A stretch of DNA of 64,000 nucleotides from Hymenopus coronatus (taxonomy: Eukaryota > Arthropoda > Insecta > Mantodea > Hymenopodidae), in NCBI GenBank assembly GCA_030762935.1, contig CM060883.1, forward strand, positions 48,967,001 to 49,031,000, in the 5' to 3' direction. The first letter of the stretch is position 1. The number at the start of each line of letters is the position of its first letter. Position numbers and translations under genes: made by a program. Positions 11,611 through 24,352 of the stretch are shown in pieces. The notes beneath the pieces were generated by a model, which worked only from the letters and a program-made list of their open reading frames with translations, ran no database searches and had not been told where the DNA came from.

Positions 11611-12621
11611 CAATCTTATTGTATAAAGGTATACCAATGAGCTTAGAACTCTTGCATCTACATTCTCTAAATATTTAGTTTGATATTGAATAGTTTATGA
11701 ATTTGTTCATAAATTTGGTAGATTTGATATTTGCGAGATATAATTTAATTTATCCAAACTATGCTAAGAAATGTGTTGCTTATTTATACCCCCCCCCCAT
11801 TAAATTTTCAGTGAATATAATGGCATACTTTGTAGAAGCTTGAGTTTTAGGAAATTACAAACACGTGATGATGAAATACAAAACCACAAGTGAAAAAAAT
11901 AACAGTTTACTGTGAGGAAGGGAAGGTAACATATCATTTAGGTATATACAGTACTTCCTGCGGCTTATCAGTTCCTTTATAACGTTGCCAACGCTTTAGA
12001 AGTGTATAGGGGAGAACAGGCACGCATAAAAGAAATTTGGAAAATGTGAAATCAATGCCGGCATTCGCGATGCGGAAAGAAACATAAAAGAATTGGAGAT
12101 GCGGTCTGGTTTCGTGAATTAATTCAACAGATTTGTGGTTGGAAACGATTTCTGAATATATAAACGTAAAATAATAGTATTGTCTTATAGTGTATTAATA
12201 TAATATTAATGTTATAAAATGAACAAATATGATGTGTTACATTTACATGACTTTCTCTATCGAGTATCGTTTATTAGTGGGTATACAAAATATTGTAACC
12301 AAACTTTATTTTAACATCTACTTCTTTGCAATTTATAAAAGTCTGCACAAATAGCTACATGGATGTCTCCGAAAAGGCTAATAGAACAAAAACATATTCG
12401 GAATAGAGTGTGTTTTATGGAAAGCACAATTTTTGTAGGAGATTTTTGTCTGTCGCTTAACATAAGTAAGTACCAATTATTACAAGATTATACAAAATTC
12501 CTTCCAAATGAAAATTTCTCAATGACTAATCCTACCCAAAAAAGCAAGATATGCATTTTATTTGTCATATAAATATCTAATATGTGCCGATGTAATCGTT
12601 GTCACTTATGAGAAAATAGAG
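11611..12621. other. Unrecognised AT-rich sequence
   Basis: No feature recognised apart from a short C run near 11791-11799. Confidence 0.4.
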
Positions 12622-12623
12622 TA

Positions 12624-13302
12624 CAATAGAACTCGAATAATTCGAAAGCTACTAATTCGAAATCGTCGTTAATTCGAAGATTTTCTTTGGTGCTTGATTT
12701 TTGTATTAAAGCAAAGTAAAAAAGTTATATTAAATTCAAATTTCGTTTTCCTTATTTCAAAGATTTTGTTCAGAAAAGTGATTCAAAAATTAATCTAAAA
12801 GCGGAAATTTAATAAAATGCCTTCGTCCATGTGTTTCTCCAAATGAGGTCATCAAAAAAGGGTTTTGAAGAATCATATCATTGAGGCACTTCGTCATCTA
12901 CGTGAAATTTGTGGGTACGTCGAGGGACAGGCCAGCGTAAGAACAGCCTTAACAGAATCAATTCTGAAAAATAATCAGATAAAGCTGTTTTCCAAAATTG
13001 CAATTAGGCCTACAGTAGAGTAATTTACAGCAGTATAGGATATAGGATAAAATGTGCGATCACTGTAGGCCTATAGTATATTATTTCGAGTTGTGCTACT
13101 TTACTGAATTATCTATTGTAAAAATAAATAGAGTTTCGTTCAAATGTAGTTTCTTTATTTTATAACCTTTATTAGGAATGAAACTAATTATTGCTAAAAA
13201 GTCAATTTTAGAGTAAATTTTTGTATTTTAAATTTTGGTTTGTTTTGGGTACTTCGATTTTATATCTTGTTTCTTCAGTTCCGAAATATCTACGTTTCAC
13301 TG
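12624..13302. mobile_element. Pogo/Tigger-like DNA transposon remnant
   Basis: Left end CAATAGAACTCGAATAATTC and right end (reverse complement) CAGTGAAACGTAGATATTTC resemble the CAGT-GAA-CTCG-TAATTCG termini of pogo/Tigger elements. TA lies at 12622-12623 and 13303-13304. A short plus-strand stretch near 12880-12970 (EALRHLREICGYVEGQ) is reminiscent of the C-terminal tail of Tigger transposases. The ends match imperfectly, so this is an old, internally deleted copy. Confidence 0.6.
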
Positions 13303-13304
13303 TA

Positions 13305-14108
13305 TTTTGAAAAGTCTTCTATATAAAGAATTGTTGGAAGACAACCCCCCCCCTTTCGCCAAACTATGAAAACTTTTTTTCCAAAACTGCTTTCTGTTTG
13401 AAGATATGAAGCTTTTTCGGTGTTGATTATTACAGATGAAGTCGTGAAGTCTTCTGCTTTCTTTTTACTCAAACATTCTCAAAGAGGCTATCGGTATCGA
13501 AACACAATAGGCGAAATGCAATAGCTATTTTCAAATTAAAAATATGTGTCTGTCTGTAGGTATGTGTGGTAATCTGAAAAATCAATCCACCGATTTTAAT
13601 ACTCATTTACTATTGAAAAATCCAATTGGTCTAACCGGCATGGTTTATAAACCAATTTCTAATATATAGATTGCTAAAATATTAAACTAATTTACAAGCC
13701 ATATTAAAATACGAACACACCTCTGAGATGTGTAGCGTGTTTGTCTCACGAAGATTTCGATCTCGAATCTCGATGGTGAGTTACCCGTATAAGCATTCCT
13801 CAGGGGTTTCTTTGTCCAAAATAAGACGAATGTCGAGTACTCTATGGGCTGGTATGAGTAAGGCTTGTTTACGCCCATTCCAGTCCAGTGTAATTGGCAG
13901 GCTGAGGGCAGTCCGAGGTGTGCTAGACGTGTCCCTGTTCTCGGAGAGAACTTAACCACGTTCTGAAGGGATTGTGGGTTTTGCAGGATGGCGGGTGTGT
14001 TTTGGGGTTGTGGAGTTGCTCCTCGACGGTTGCCTTGATGGTGCAACGGCCCTTGTGCACCGCTGCTGTGTGTTAATCAAAATGTTTGTTTTGAGGTTTT
14101 AATTTTGA
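13305..14108. other. Unrecognised segment, GC-richer from 13690
   Basis: 13690-14060 is richer in GC than its surroundings and open on both strands for 75-119 codons, but I recognise neither translation. It may belong to an unidentified retroelement or a host exon. The 13540-13630 part ('tctgtctgtaggtatgtgtg', 'accgattttaat') has the flavour of a transposon end. Confidence 0.35.
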
Positions 14109-14118
14109 ATCCAAGCAA

Positions 14119-14270
14119 CTCTTGAAGGATTATAAGGAGCTTAGCCGTAGCAGCTGTTTGTGGTGCTCCTTCGTTACCGGGGATGCCCGCAAGCCATGCG
14201 GGGAAGCCGGTATCGCCTGAAGCTGTTTACGTCCGATGTGACCTGCTCGGATAAATGATGTTGATTGATT
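14119..14270 (+). mobile_element. 5'-truncated non-LTR retrotransposon tail
   Basis: A 152 bp insert ending in a TTGATTGATT-type simple tail. It is flanked by a perfect 10 bp duplication, ATCCAAGCAA (14109-14118 and 14271-14280). The body includes GGGGATGCCCGCAAGCCATG and ACGTCCGATGTGACCTGCTC. The severe 5' truncation, simple 3' tail and duplication are standard for LINE insertion. Confidence 0.8.
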
Positions 14271-14377
14271 ATCCAAGCAAGAACTATGTTCTCGTATTTC
14301 TATTAAGACATCGCGATTAACATGACTTATATAGTATAGCTTTCATAAGAAGGACATGTTAAAGCTATATTTAAAAA

Positions 14378-15181
14378 AAATCTCATGTGTTACATTCACA
14401 TGACTTTCTCTACATATCTGCAACAAATTATTGTTAAAAAGCTAATGCTTTTATTTTCTTAATGCTAATCGAGAAACAAATAGCAGAAATAGTCTTATTA
14501 CTTGCTTCCTTGTGAGTAGAAGCGAAATATCGGAGTACCATAGGTTAAAGTGATAGTCAAAAGCTGGTTGCTAAGTGACTGAAGTTCCTTTGTTTGCACG
14601 CACAGGACAAATTCCCGTATGAAAAATGTATAATTTTTTCAAAGTTGAAACCAATAACAAGGAATATCTAAACAACGATCAACTCCACGAAAAAAATGTA
14701 TATAACATAAATTGTGTGTTTTAATGTGCCCTATATGTTTTGTGTGGTAAGTTTTTGTCCATCTCTTACAGTTTAGCAGTTGTGCAAAATTCCGTAAAAT
14801 TCATCCCGAATAAAGTAGTCTTTAGAGGCTATTCCCAGGAAATTCAACGTATACATTTTATTTATCAGGTAAATATCTTTAATATACGATATTATAATCT
14901 AAATCCTTACAGCTGGGGGTGGGTGGATTTTCTTGGAAATCTTTGTTTCACATCCTTGGAAAATACCAAACCTAAATACCAAGTTTGGTTTTAACGGACT
15001 TTTCGTTTTTGAGTTATGCTGCCCATCCACCCACACACACGGACATTTTTCTAAAAATGTTTTTTTTATTTAGGGGTCTCAAAACACGTATTTCCAGTGA
15101 TATCTCGGTATCGAATTTTTGGGTGCATTACAATACCTTCTCTATACGCTATGTACATAGTACGTGTAGAAAAAGTAAAAA
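14378..15181 (+). mobile_element. Family H, full-length
   Basis: 5' end AAATCTCATGTGTTACATTC with ACTTTCTCTACATATCTGC. 3' hairpin TCTATACGCTATGTACATAG, then TACGTGTAGAAAAAGTAAAAA. The next plus-strand copy starts immediately after the terminal A run. Confidence 0.92.
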
Positions 15182-15736
15182 AATCTTATATTACATTTAC
15201 TGCATTTCTCTATTTACTCTTGTGCAAACTATAGGACCTATTTCATATCAATCGAGATAAACATTTACACAAATTATCTTATATACCTCCTTGTAGGCGT
15301 AATGGAAATAGGAGAATGCAGTAGACAGTTGTAAGAAGAGATTTTACAAGAGTGAATAGAAAAAGACATGTAAATGTCAGAAGCGAGTCAAATCCTTGAA
15401 GTGTATTGAAATTCCATTCTCTTTGCATGGCCGCGAGCGAAAGAGAGAGATGAATGTGTTTCCAGTTGAGTAAAGAATTGGAAAATCAAATCAATATCTC
15501 GGAAGAGGTCAACACAAAAATAAACAATTAAATGACAACGTGCTTTAAGGAGAGACTGAATAACATGTAGCGTGATTTTGTCTCTTATGAGTTGCCAGTA
15601 ATATAAAAGTCGTTCAGAATGAAGAGGTATTTAGATCAAAATCCTTTGATTTTCGAAAATTTTGTCCGTGTAAAGGACAGTTTGCAGTAGGTTTTCTTTT
15701 CTCTGAAAGTCCGAGTCAAATCCTTGGAAGATACTA
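15182..15736 (+). mobile_element. Family H copy, subfamily 3, 3' truncated
   Basis: Directly head-to-tail with the preceding copy. Its 5' end is a distinct variant (TTACATTTACTGCATTTCTC, then TATTTACTCTTGTGCAAAC). It ends before the internal palindrome, after TCCTTGGAAGATACTAAA. Confidence 0.8.
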
Positions 15737-15872
15737 AAGGCAGTCGTTAAGCGCTATCTCACTTAATGTTGAATTAAATATCTTAATGACCCCTTTTTGA
15801 GACTCCACTAGACACAGAAATTGGAGCACGTTTTTACATAATGCTAATTCACTCCTTACGAGTACACTGACT

Positions 15873-16722
15873 GTTCACTTTCTCTACACGTACTCTGTGT
15901 AGAGTATATAGAGAAGGTATTGTATTGCACCCAAAATTTTGATAATGAAATTTCACCGGAAATACATGTTTTGATATTCCCTACCCCCCCCAAACATTTT
16001 TAGAAAAATGTCCACGTGTGTAGGTGTATGCAGCATGGCTTAAAAACGAAAAGTCCGTTTGGTATGTAAAATGCGACACAACGATTTTGAGAAAAATCCC
16101 CCCACTCCAACTATCCTTTACATGGTAAAATTTTCGAAAATTTTGATTTTATCAAAAATGGCTCTAACATGGATTAAATTTTTCTTCATTAAAGATATTT
16201 ACATGACAAATAAAGTGTATATGTTGAACTTTCTGGGAATAGCCTCTAAAGACATCTTTATTCTAGATGAATTTTGCTAAGTTTTGCATAACCGGTACAC
16301 CTGGTAAATTAGTAAACTGAAAAAAAAGTTGAATAAACACTTACCACACACAAAATGTAGATCACATTAAAACACACAATTTAGGCCATATACCCTTTAT
16401 TGTAGTGTTAACCATTTCTGAGATATTCCTTGTTATTGGTTTCAGCTTTAAATTATTTAGTGTTTTATCATTCGGGAATTTTTCAGCTTTAGCCATACAA
16501 GTAAAGGAATTTCAATCACATAGCAACCAGCTTTCAAAATATTTGACTATCGCTTTAGCCTTTGTACTCTTATTTCTCTTTTGCTAACAAGAGAGCAAGT
16601 AATAAGAAACTTTCTGCTAATTTTATTTCGATTAACATGGGTAGATATAAGAATAAGTTTTGTTAACAATAGTTTGTTACAGAGATGTACAGAAAGTCAT
16701 GTGAATGGTACATATCAGATTT
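15873..16722 (-). mobile_element. Family H, full-length
   Basis: Hairpin end at left (ACTTTCTCTACACGTACTCT), 5' end at right (GAAAGTCATGTGAATGGTAC). About 850 bp. The palindrome region has been lost: the segment jumps from GTCCGTTTGGTATG to ATGCGACACAACG. Confidence 0.9.
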
Positions 16723-17107
16723 TTTACGTTGAAATACCGCTTGAAAAAAAAGAGATTTTTTTTGTGAACCTAAACATTTTCAACAAAAAGCTTGAAATTT
16801 TTAAAAGGATGCCCTATTTCAGCAAATTCAACTAAGGAATTCCAAATGATCATTAAATTCCTTGTACTATGGGGTGAAAATTTTACGCAGATACACATTT
16901 TTTTGTCAGAGAAAACGGACAATTTATGTTAAACACATAATTATGCTTTGAATATTTCACATTTAAAGTAATTATTACCCTAAAATCTTAGCACAAACTA
17001 ATATTTGTATACGTTCATTTGCAATAGTAGTTAGTATTTAAATATTTCAATAAACCAAACACAAAATTAAGAGAGCTAACCATATTTTCATAAGATACAG
17101 AAAAATA
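16723..17107. other. Unrecognised AT-rich spacer
   Basis: Separates two minus-strand H copies. Nothing recognised. Confidence 0.4.
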
Positions 17108-17942
17108 CTTTTTACTTTCCCCACCACGTACAATATACAGAGCAAGTCGAGCAGATATTGTATTGCACCCAAAAATTCGATACCAACATTTCACAGGAAA
17201 TACATGTTTTGAAATTCGCAGAGTAAAAAAAGGCATTTTTAAAAAAGTGTTAGTGTGTGTGTGTGTGTGTATGTGTGTCTGTGGGCGCAGAGCTAAAAAA
17301 CGAGAAGTACGTTAAATATAAACTTGGTATTTAAGTTCTGTATCTTCCAAGGATACGACACTATTTTTCGAAAATATTGATTTTTTTAACAATGTCTAAC
17401 GATTTTGATTAGAATACCACAACTAAGATATTTTCATGACAAACGAAATGTATATCTTAAATTTTCTGGGAATAGCCTCTGTATTCCTCTTCATTAGTGA
17501 TGACTTTTATGTAACTGGCACACCTAAGAGATAGACCAAAAACTTCCTGCACAAAAATATAGATCTCATTAAAACATACAACATGTCATGTACATTTTTT
17601 TTATTTATTGTTAAGTTAACAGTTTTCTTGTTATCTGTTTCAATTTTAAACTACTTAAATCTTCTCAAACGGGAAGTCAGCTTTCGTTCCATACCGCTTT
17701 TGTTTTATTTCTAGCACTCAAACACTAGAGAATTTCAATATTTTACCTAACGATAGTTTTTAAAATATTTGACTACCACGTTAGCCTAGTTTCCCTTATT
17801 TCCCTTCTGCCTACAAGGAAGCAAGTAATAAGACAATTTCTGTTAAAATTTATCTCGATAAGCATTAAGTAGGTAAATGAATAATCTTTTGTAATAATAG
17901 TTCCTTTGAGAAAGTCATGTGAATGGAACACATCAATTTTTT
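17108..17942 (-). mobile_element. Family H, near full-length
   Basis: Starts TTTTTACTTTCCCCACCACG with a decayed hairpin and ends GAAAGTCATGTGAATGGAAC. A GT-repeat tract near 17250-17282 occupies the microsatellite position. Confidence 0.88.
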
Positions 17943-17949
17943 TTCTTTA

Positions 17950-18195
17950 CATTTTGGATTTGACGACTGCTCTTAATTATACCAAGTTTGGTTTTTAACC
18001 GGTTTTTCGTTTTTAGCAACAACAATACACACATATATCTTTTTTTTTTAAATGTGCTTTGGGTTCAAAGGTCTCAAAGCATATATTTCTGCATTATCCT
18101 TATTGTAAAGCAGATATTTCCAGCAAAATTTGGACATCAATTTTTGGTTGGAATGCAATTTTTCTCCTATATACGATCCGTAGTAGAGAAAGTAA
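17950..18195 (+). mobile_element. Family H 3' fragment
   Basis: Contains ATACCAAGTTTGGTTTTTAA, a degenerate microsatellite, and the TTTTTGGTTGGAATGCAAT block ending near GTAGTAGAGAAAGTAA. Confidence 0.75.
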
Positions 18196-18416
18196 TAAAC
18201 GATAGTAAGTAGAGAAGGTGATGTAAATGTAACACGTCAGATTTTACTTCACATTGTTACCATGTAAAGGGCACGGATATTGAAAGCCGTTACATAACAA
18301 TCACGTCTTTAAAACTGTGACTCGCTTTTCATTGCTCTATTCTTTTTATGCCTGCAACGAAATGTATAGGTGTGAATGTAATTTTATTTCCAGTAACAAA
18401 AGAAGATAGAATACAC

Positions 18417-18558
18417 TTTTTACTTTATCTACACGTACTATGTACATAGTGTATAGAGAAGGTATTGCATTCCACCCAAAAATTCGATAACTAGTTTTCA
18501 CTGCAAATACATGTTCTGGGTCCCCCTGAATCCAAGAAAACATTTTCAGGAAAAGGTC

Positions 18559-18598
<40 letters not shown>

Positions 18599-19306
18599 TG
18601 CGTGCGTGTCGACAGCATAGCTCAAAAACGAAGAGACCGTTGAATACCAAACTTGGTATTTAAGTTTGGTATCTTCCAAGGATGCGACATGAAGATTTTC
18701 AAAAAAATTCAACCACCCCCAACTACCCTTTACATGGAACTTTTTTCGAACATTTTGATTATCTTAAATAAAGGCTAACGATTTTGATTAAAATATGATA
18801 TGTTAAAGATAATACCTCACAAATAAAATGTATCTCTTGAATTTTCTGGGAATAGCCTCTGAAGACTACTTTATTCTGGATGAATTTTACGGAATTTTGC
18901 ACAATTGCTAAACCGTAAGAGAAGGACAGAAACTTGCAACATAAAAAACGTAGAGCACGTTAAAACACACTTTATGTTGTATACATTTTTTCGTGGAGTT
19001 GATCGTTTTTTTAGATATACCTTGTTTTTGATTTCAGCTTTGAAACACTTATACTTTTCACATACAGGAATTTGTCAACTCCTATCCATAGAAACAAAGG
19101 AACTTCAATCACATTGTAACCAGCTTTTGACTATCACTTTAACCAATGGTACTCCCTTATTTCGCTTCTACATATATGGAAGCAAGTAAGACTATTTCTG
19201 CTAATTTTTTCTCGATTAGCATGAAGTAAATAGAAGCATAAGCTTTTTAACAACAATGTGTTACAGAGATGTAGAGAAAGTCATGTGAATGGAACACATC
19301 AGATTA
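18417..19306 (-). mobile_element. Family H reference copy, full-length
   Basis: One of the most complete copies, about 890 bp. Left: TTTTTACTTTATCTACACGT and the hairpin. Right: GTAGAGAAAGTCATGTGAAT, then GGAACACATCAGAT. The microsatellite is a GT tract at about 18563-18594, and the palindrome AATACCAAACTTGGTATTT is intact. No protein-coding frame spans it. Confidence 0.95.
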
Positions 19307-20042
19307 TTAAGAATATTGTGAAGTGTTGCGTTCATATGACCTTCCTTACTCACTCATCTACAAATTTTTCGACTGAAAATATTTCAGGAAAAAAAAAAAA
19401 AAAAAAAAAAACTCAATTAAGCTCAGTGAATCACCATACAAACTCAAGCAGTGGGCCCATTTCTGCCCTTTATACGGGTTATTTTAAATTTAAATCCTCG
19501 CTATAGTGGAATCCTTTTGACGTCTCTCCTCTTATGTTACACAAAGAATTCCTTTCTCTGAAGAGTTTGCAAATTACGCTGATCATATTTCACGAGAAAC
19601 CGTTAATGAACTTCTACAGATCGTTTGTACAACATTTTATTGCCACTTCTAAGTTTAATGCCTTTTCTTGCAGGCGAAACAAAAGAAAGGCTCCCGGCAG
19701 CAGCAGGGAAAACTTTCGCAATAATTGAAATTATTTCTCTCGCTGTTTGCGATATTTCCGCTTAATTTATCTGAAAAGTACCAGAAGCCGATTTAAGAGT
19801 TTTAACTTTCTTCTCCTTTACGAAACCAATTAGATTTATCAAGAGAAACGGGATGCTGCATTACATTAGAATTGTCTCGCCAGGCGTTCTTAAGATGGAA
19901 TTTTAAATCTAGCATTGCTTCTTGTTTTCTGAATTATATATAACTTTCTTTAGCTGTTAAACCATAAGTAATAGAATTTATAATAAATACCATACCACTT
20001 ACACTACTACTAAACAAAAAACAAAAACAAAAAAAATACTAA
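19307..20042. other. Mostly unrecognised; possible H scrap and A run
   Basis: 19320-19370 resembles a diverged H 5' end (GTGTTGCGTTCATATGACCT). A run of about 23 A lies at 19389-19411. The rest is unrecognised. Confidence 0.4.
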
Positions 20043-20096
20043 AAAAATCTAATGTCCATTCACATACCTTTCTCTACATCTCTGTAACAAATTAAT

Positions 20097-20246
20097 TTTT
20101 TTTTTTACAAATGCAGTTCCGCAGTCTTGTCGGGACTCCGGCGCTATATTTCTGTTTGTTTTTCCTCTTTTGTTTTCCCTTCTTTTCCATTTTCCCAGCA
20201 TTTTCTTTGTTCTTCTGATTGACTATCATTTTGCTTTTTGCTTCTA

Positions 20247-20291
<45 letters not shown>

Positions 20292-20402
20292 CACACATAC
20301 ACAAACATCCGTGTCCAAGGCGGAACTCGAACCCAGGATCCTCTGCGCCACGCAGCACCAAAGCGAGACTCTTTAAAGAGCGCCGCCATGGGTACCGGCT
20401 AG
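20097..20402 (-). repeat. SINE-D copy inserted in family H
   Basis: Minus-strand tRNA-derived SINE: poly-T at left (its A-tail), the CGGGACTCCGGCGCTATAT block, a CA tract (about 20247-20284), and the tRNA-like head at right with B box GGAACTCGAACCC on the plus strand. Related to the copies at 31.5 and 52.3 kb. TSD unclear. Confidence 0.75.
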
Positions 20403-20871
20403 TTAAAAATCCTATTCATCTATTTACTTCATGCTATCAAGATAAACATTAGTAGAAATGGTTTTACTTCTTGCATCCTTGTAAGTACCAGGGGAATAAG
20501 AGCATACAGAGTATATGACATAAAGTGTGTGTTTTGACGAAATCTTCCATTTTTGTGTAATGAGTTTTGTCTATCATTTACGGTTTACCAGTTATGCAAA
20601 ATTCAGCATGAAGAGATCTTAGGGGCTATTTCCAGAAAACTCAAAATATAAATGTTATTTTTCATGTAGATATCCTTAATATGCGGTATTTTAATAAAAA
20701 TAGTTTGAAACATTTTTGAAAAAAATCAAAATCTTCGAAAATTTGTCCACGTAAAGGGTAGTTGGGGGGATTTTCCTCAAAATCTTCTTGTCACATCCTT
20801 GGAAGACACTAGAATTAAATACCAAGTTTGGTAGTTTACCGACTTTACACGGACCTTTTCCTAAAAATACG

Positions 20872-21611
20872 TTTTTACTTTCTCTACACGTACTATGTAC
20901 ATAGTGTATCGAGAAGGTATTGTATTGCACCCAAAAATTCGATACCGAGATTTCGAGGGAAATACACGTTTTGGGTCCCCTCTGAATAAAAAGAAAGACT
21001 TTTTGGAAAAAGGTGTGTGTGCGCATGTTTGTGTCTGTGGACAGCATAGCTCTAAAACGAAAAGACCGTTAAATACCAAACTTGGTATTTAGGTTTGGTA
21101 TCTTACAAGGATACGACACGAGGTTTTCAAGAAAATTCTCCCACACCAAACTACCCTTTACATGGAAAAATTTTTGAAATTTTTGATTTTTTCAAAAATG
21201 GCTCTACCGATTTTGATTAAAATCTCTTATATCTACATGCCAAATAACATTTATGTCTTGAATTTTACATAACTGGTAAATTTTTTCGTGGAGTTACTGT
21301 TTTTGAGGTATTCCTTGTTAATAACTTCAGCTTTAATATACTTGCACATTTCTCATGTGGGACTTTGTTAATTCCTATTCATACAAACAAAGGTGTACTT
21401 CAGCTACATAGCAAACAGCTTTTAAAATAATTAGCTATCGATTTGGCCTATGGTACTCCTTTATTTCTTCTACTTACAACAAAGTAAGTAATAAGAACCT
21501 TTCTGCTAATTTTTTCTCAATTGGCATTAAGTATATAGAAGAATAACCTTTTTAACAGTAATTTACTGTAGAGATGTAGAGAAAGTCATGTGAATGGAAC
21601 ACATCAGATTT
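20872..21611 (-). mobile_element. Family H copy nested in an older H copy
   Basis: Complete ends: TTTTTACTTTCTCTACACGT and the hairpin at left, GTCATGTGAATGGAACACAT then CAGAT at right. The central part is shortened. The host copy resumes right after it, so this defines the element termini. Only T residues are shared at the junctions. Confidence 0.9.
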
Positions 21612-21724
21612 CTTGGATACAGGGAAACCTAAAACGTGTCTTTCCGGCGAGATCTCAGTATCGAATTTTTGGATGGAGTGCAATACCTTCTCTGCCTACG
21701 TAGCACGTACTGTGTAAAGAAATT

Positions 21725-22399
21725 AAAAATCTGACGTGTTCCATTCACATGACTTTCTCTACATTTCTGCAACAATTTGTTAAAAAGCTTATGCTTCTAT
21801 TTATTTCATTCTAATCGAGAAAAATTTATCAGAAATAGTCTTATTACTTGCTTCCTTGTAAGTAGAAGTGAACTAAGGGAGTACAATAGGTTAAAGTGAT
21901 AGTCAAAAGCTGGTTGCTATATGATTGAAATTCCTTTGTATGTACATGAATTGACAAATTCCTGTATGAGAAAAGCAGGGTTTTTAAAGGTGAAACCAAA
22001 AACAAGGAAGATCTCATAAACGTTCAACTCCACAAAAAATATATATATAACATAAATTGTGAGTTTTAACATGCTCTAGATTTTTGGTGTGAAGTTTTTG
22101 TCTATCTCTTACGGTTTAGCAGTTATGCAAAATTTCGTAAAATTTATTCAGAATAAAATAAGCTTTAGAGGCTATTCCCAGAAGATTCAAGATATACATT
22201 TTATTTGTCAGGTAAATATCTTTAATATGCAATAATTTAATCAAAATCGTTAAGGCCATTTTTGTGAAAATAAAATTTTTCGAAATTTCGGGGACCCAAA
22301 AACATATATTTCCGGTGAAATCTCGGTGTCGAATGTTTGGATGGAGTGCAATACCTTCTCTATACACTGTATACATAGTACGTGTAGAGAAAGTAAAAA
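21725..22399 (+). mobile_element. Family H copy with internal deletion
   Basis: Follows the previous plus copy head-to-tail through an A run (GAAATTAAAAATCTGACGTG). It keeps both ends, but the GTAAAGGGTAG-to-microsatellite region is missing: TTCGAAATTTC joins GGGGACCC. 675 bp. Confidence 0.9.
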
Positions 22400-23263
22400 T
22401 TAGCATTAGCCCAATAGCTCCTCGTTTTTTTCTTATTGCCAACGTAATGTGGTAGAACTTAGTTCGGAAGCGGTTTATATTTTCCACTGAGACTGCAGAC
22501 ACAAGCAATAGTTGGTTAGGTCGTTCCACTTAAAGACTGCACTAACGTCAGGATTTATGTCTCGCAGAGACTGAAATAGCTGCAGTATACACTCGATAAA
22601 TGCAAGTACTTGCCATGATAGATTAATGCATATACGAGTCACAAATAGGCGAGCAATTCCTGACCTCAAATCTGCCCTGCAAAGTTGTGGAGGTTAAAAA
22701 CAAACACACACAGGCACGCTCAATTGCCTGCGCGCGCACACACATTGATGTAATATACGTCGTTTCTTGGGCATGCAAAACTACAGACGTTCAGTTCCAT
22801 AGAACCCCAAAACCATACTACGTATGTACATGTGCAGTATATGTTATGTTTTGAATATACAAACAGTATTAATTTACATTCATAATTCTATTTTTTTATA
22901 ATACTGGCATATTTTATTCCATCGTTTCTAGCAAACTAATTACTGGTTTAATTTACAGTAGAGCTGAAACAATTACATAGTTAAATAAGCGCTCACAACA
23001 CCCGTACCTTCTTGCTATACCTGCTCATCATATAACTTTCTATTCATCATCATTTACAATAGATTTAGCTCGTCTTTGAAATTCCCTACCTGAAGACGTA
23101 AGGGACTGCCGGAACGTTATACTGTTCAAGCAGAAATAGAGCATACATTTATAATCAACCTAACCCGCTGCTCACTATTTTCATTTATTGTTGCTAATAT
23201 GTTGTGCTGGTAAGTAACATGCATTTCATTTATAAATATTACTTGTATGCGATGCAACCTACA
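22400..23263. other. Unrecognised single-copy-looking sequence
   Basis: No repeat matches elsewhere in the window. Short CA/CG tracts lie near 22700-22745. Confidence 0.4.
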
Positions 23264-23812
23264 TGATTAAAATTCTGTATATTAAATATATTTACATCCC
23301 AAAAAACATGTACATATATCTTGAATTTCCTGGGAATAGCCTCTGAAGACATATTTGTTGCGGATGAATTTTGCGAATTTTGCTTAACTGCTAAACCGTA
23401 AGAGATAGACAAAAGCTTACTACACAAAAAATGTAGATCTCATCAAAACACACAATTTATGTTTTTAGCGTTTTTGTTGTGGAGGTAACCGTTTCCGAGA
23501 TATTCCTTGTTATTGGTTTCAATTGTAAAGTGCTTATACTTTTCTCATACAGGAAGTGTCCGTTTTCTTTTGTTCTGCTCCTGGCCAAGTAAAGAAGCGA
23601 TTTGCATTGACAAATAACGACAGCTTAAAACATTTATTTGACTATCACCTTAACATAGCGCATTCGGTTAGTTCCCTTCTACTTATAAGGAACTAAGTAA
23701 TAAGAACAAGCTGCTAATTTTATTTCGATTAGCATTGTGTAGAAAGAAGAATAATCTGTTTTATTGTTTGTAGAGCAGCTAGAGAAAGTCATGTGAGTGT
23801 AACACATACTTT
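23264..23812 (-). mobile_element. Family H copy, hairpin end missing (subfamily 2)
   Basis: Its 5' end at right reads AGCAGCTAGAGAAAGTCATG, the AGC variant of the subterminal repeat. The hairpin half is absent. Confidence 0.8.
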
Positions 23813-23867
23813 TTTTTTCTGCCATGATCAGTGATAAACGACTCCCCATTTAAGAAAAGGTAAACAA

Positions 23868-24352
23868 TGACAACTTTAAAATAATAAGGAATTACTCAGA
23901 AATGGTTAACTCCAAAAAACGTATGTGACATAAATTGTGTGTTTTAAGAAGATTTGTATTTTTTGGGTGGTACGTTTTTGTCTACCCTTTACGGTTTTCC
24001 AGTTGTGTAAAAGTGATCCAGAATGAAGAGGGCATCAGATGCTATTCCCAGAAATTCAAGATAAGAATTTTATACGTGATAATATATCTTAAATATACGG
24101 TATTTTGCTCATAATCGTTAGAATCAATTTTGAGAAAACAAAATATTTCGAAAAATTATCCATATAAAGAGTAGTTTGGGTGAGGAGGATTTTTTCGAAA
24201 AATCTTCGTGTTGCACACCATACAACATTGGAAATTTTTCTTAAAATTCTTTTTTTATTCAATGGACCTCAAAACATATTTCCAGTGAAATCTGAAATCG
24301 AATTTTTGGGTGGAATACAATAACTTCTCTCACTGCTTTGGTACAGAAAGTA
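23868..24352 (+). mobile_element. Family H copy, 5' truncated and diverged
   Basis: Runs from the AATAAGGAATTACTCAGAAA block to a decayed terminus (ACAGAAAGTAATTGAG). The palindrome is lost. Confidence 0.75.

Larger units (their letters stand above)
20043..21726 (+). mobile_element. Family H copy interrupted by a SINE and by another H copy
   Basis: Three segments form one element: 20043-20096 (5' end AAATCTAATGTCCATTCACA), 20403-20871 (middle, to CCTTTTCCTAAAAATACG) and 21612-21726 (TCTTGGATACAGGG to the hairpin end). The joins coincide with the SINE-D insert and the minus-strand H copy at 20872-21611. Confidence 0.85.

Noticed and set aside
13687..14046. A 119-codon minus frame as a possible gene
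   Set aside because: No recognisable domain, the opposite strand is equally open, and the segment abuts a LINE tail. Left as unrecognised.
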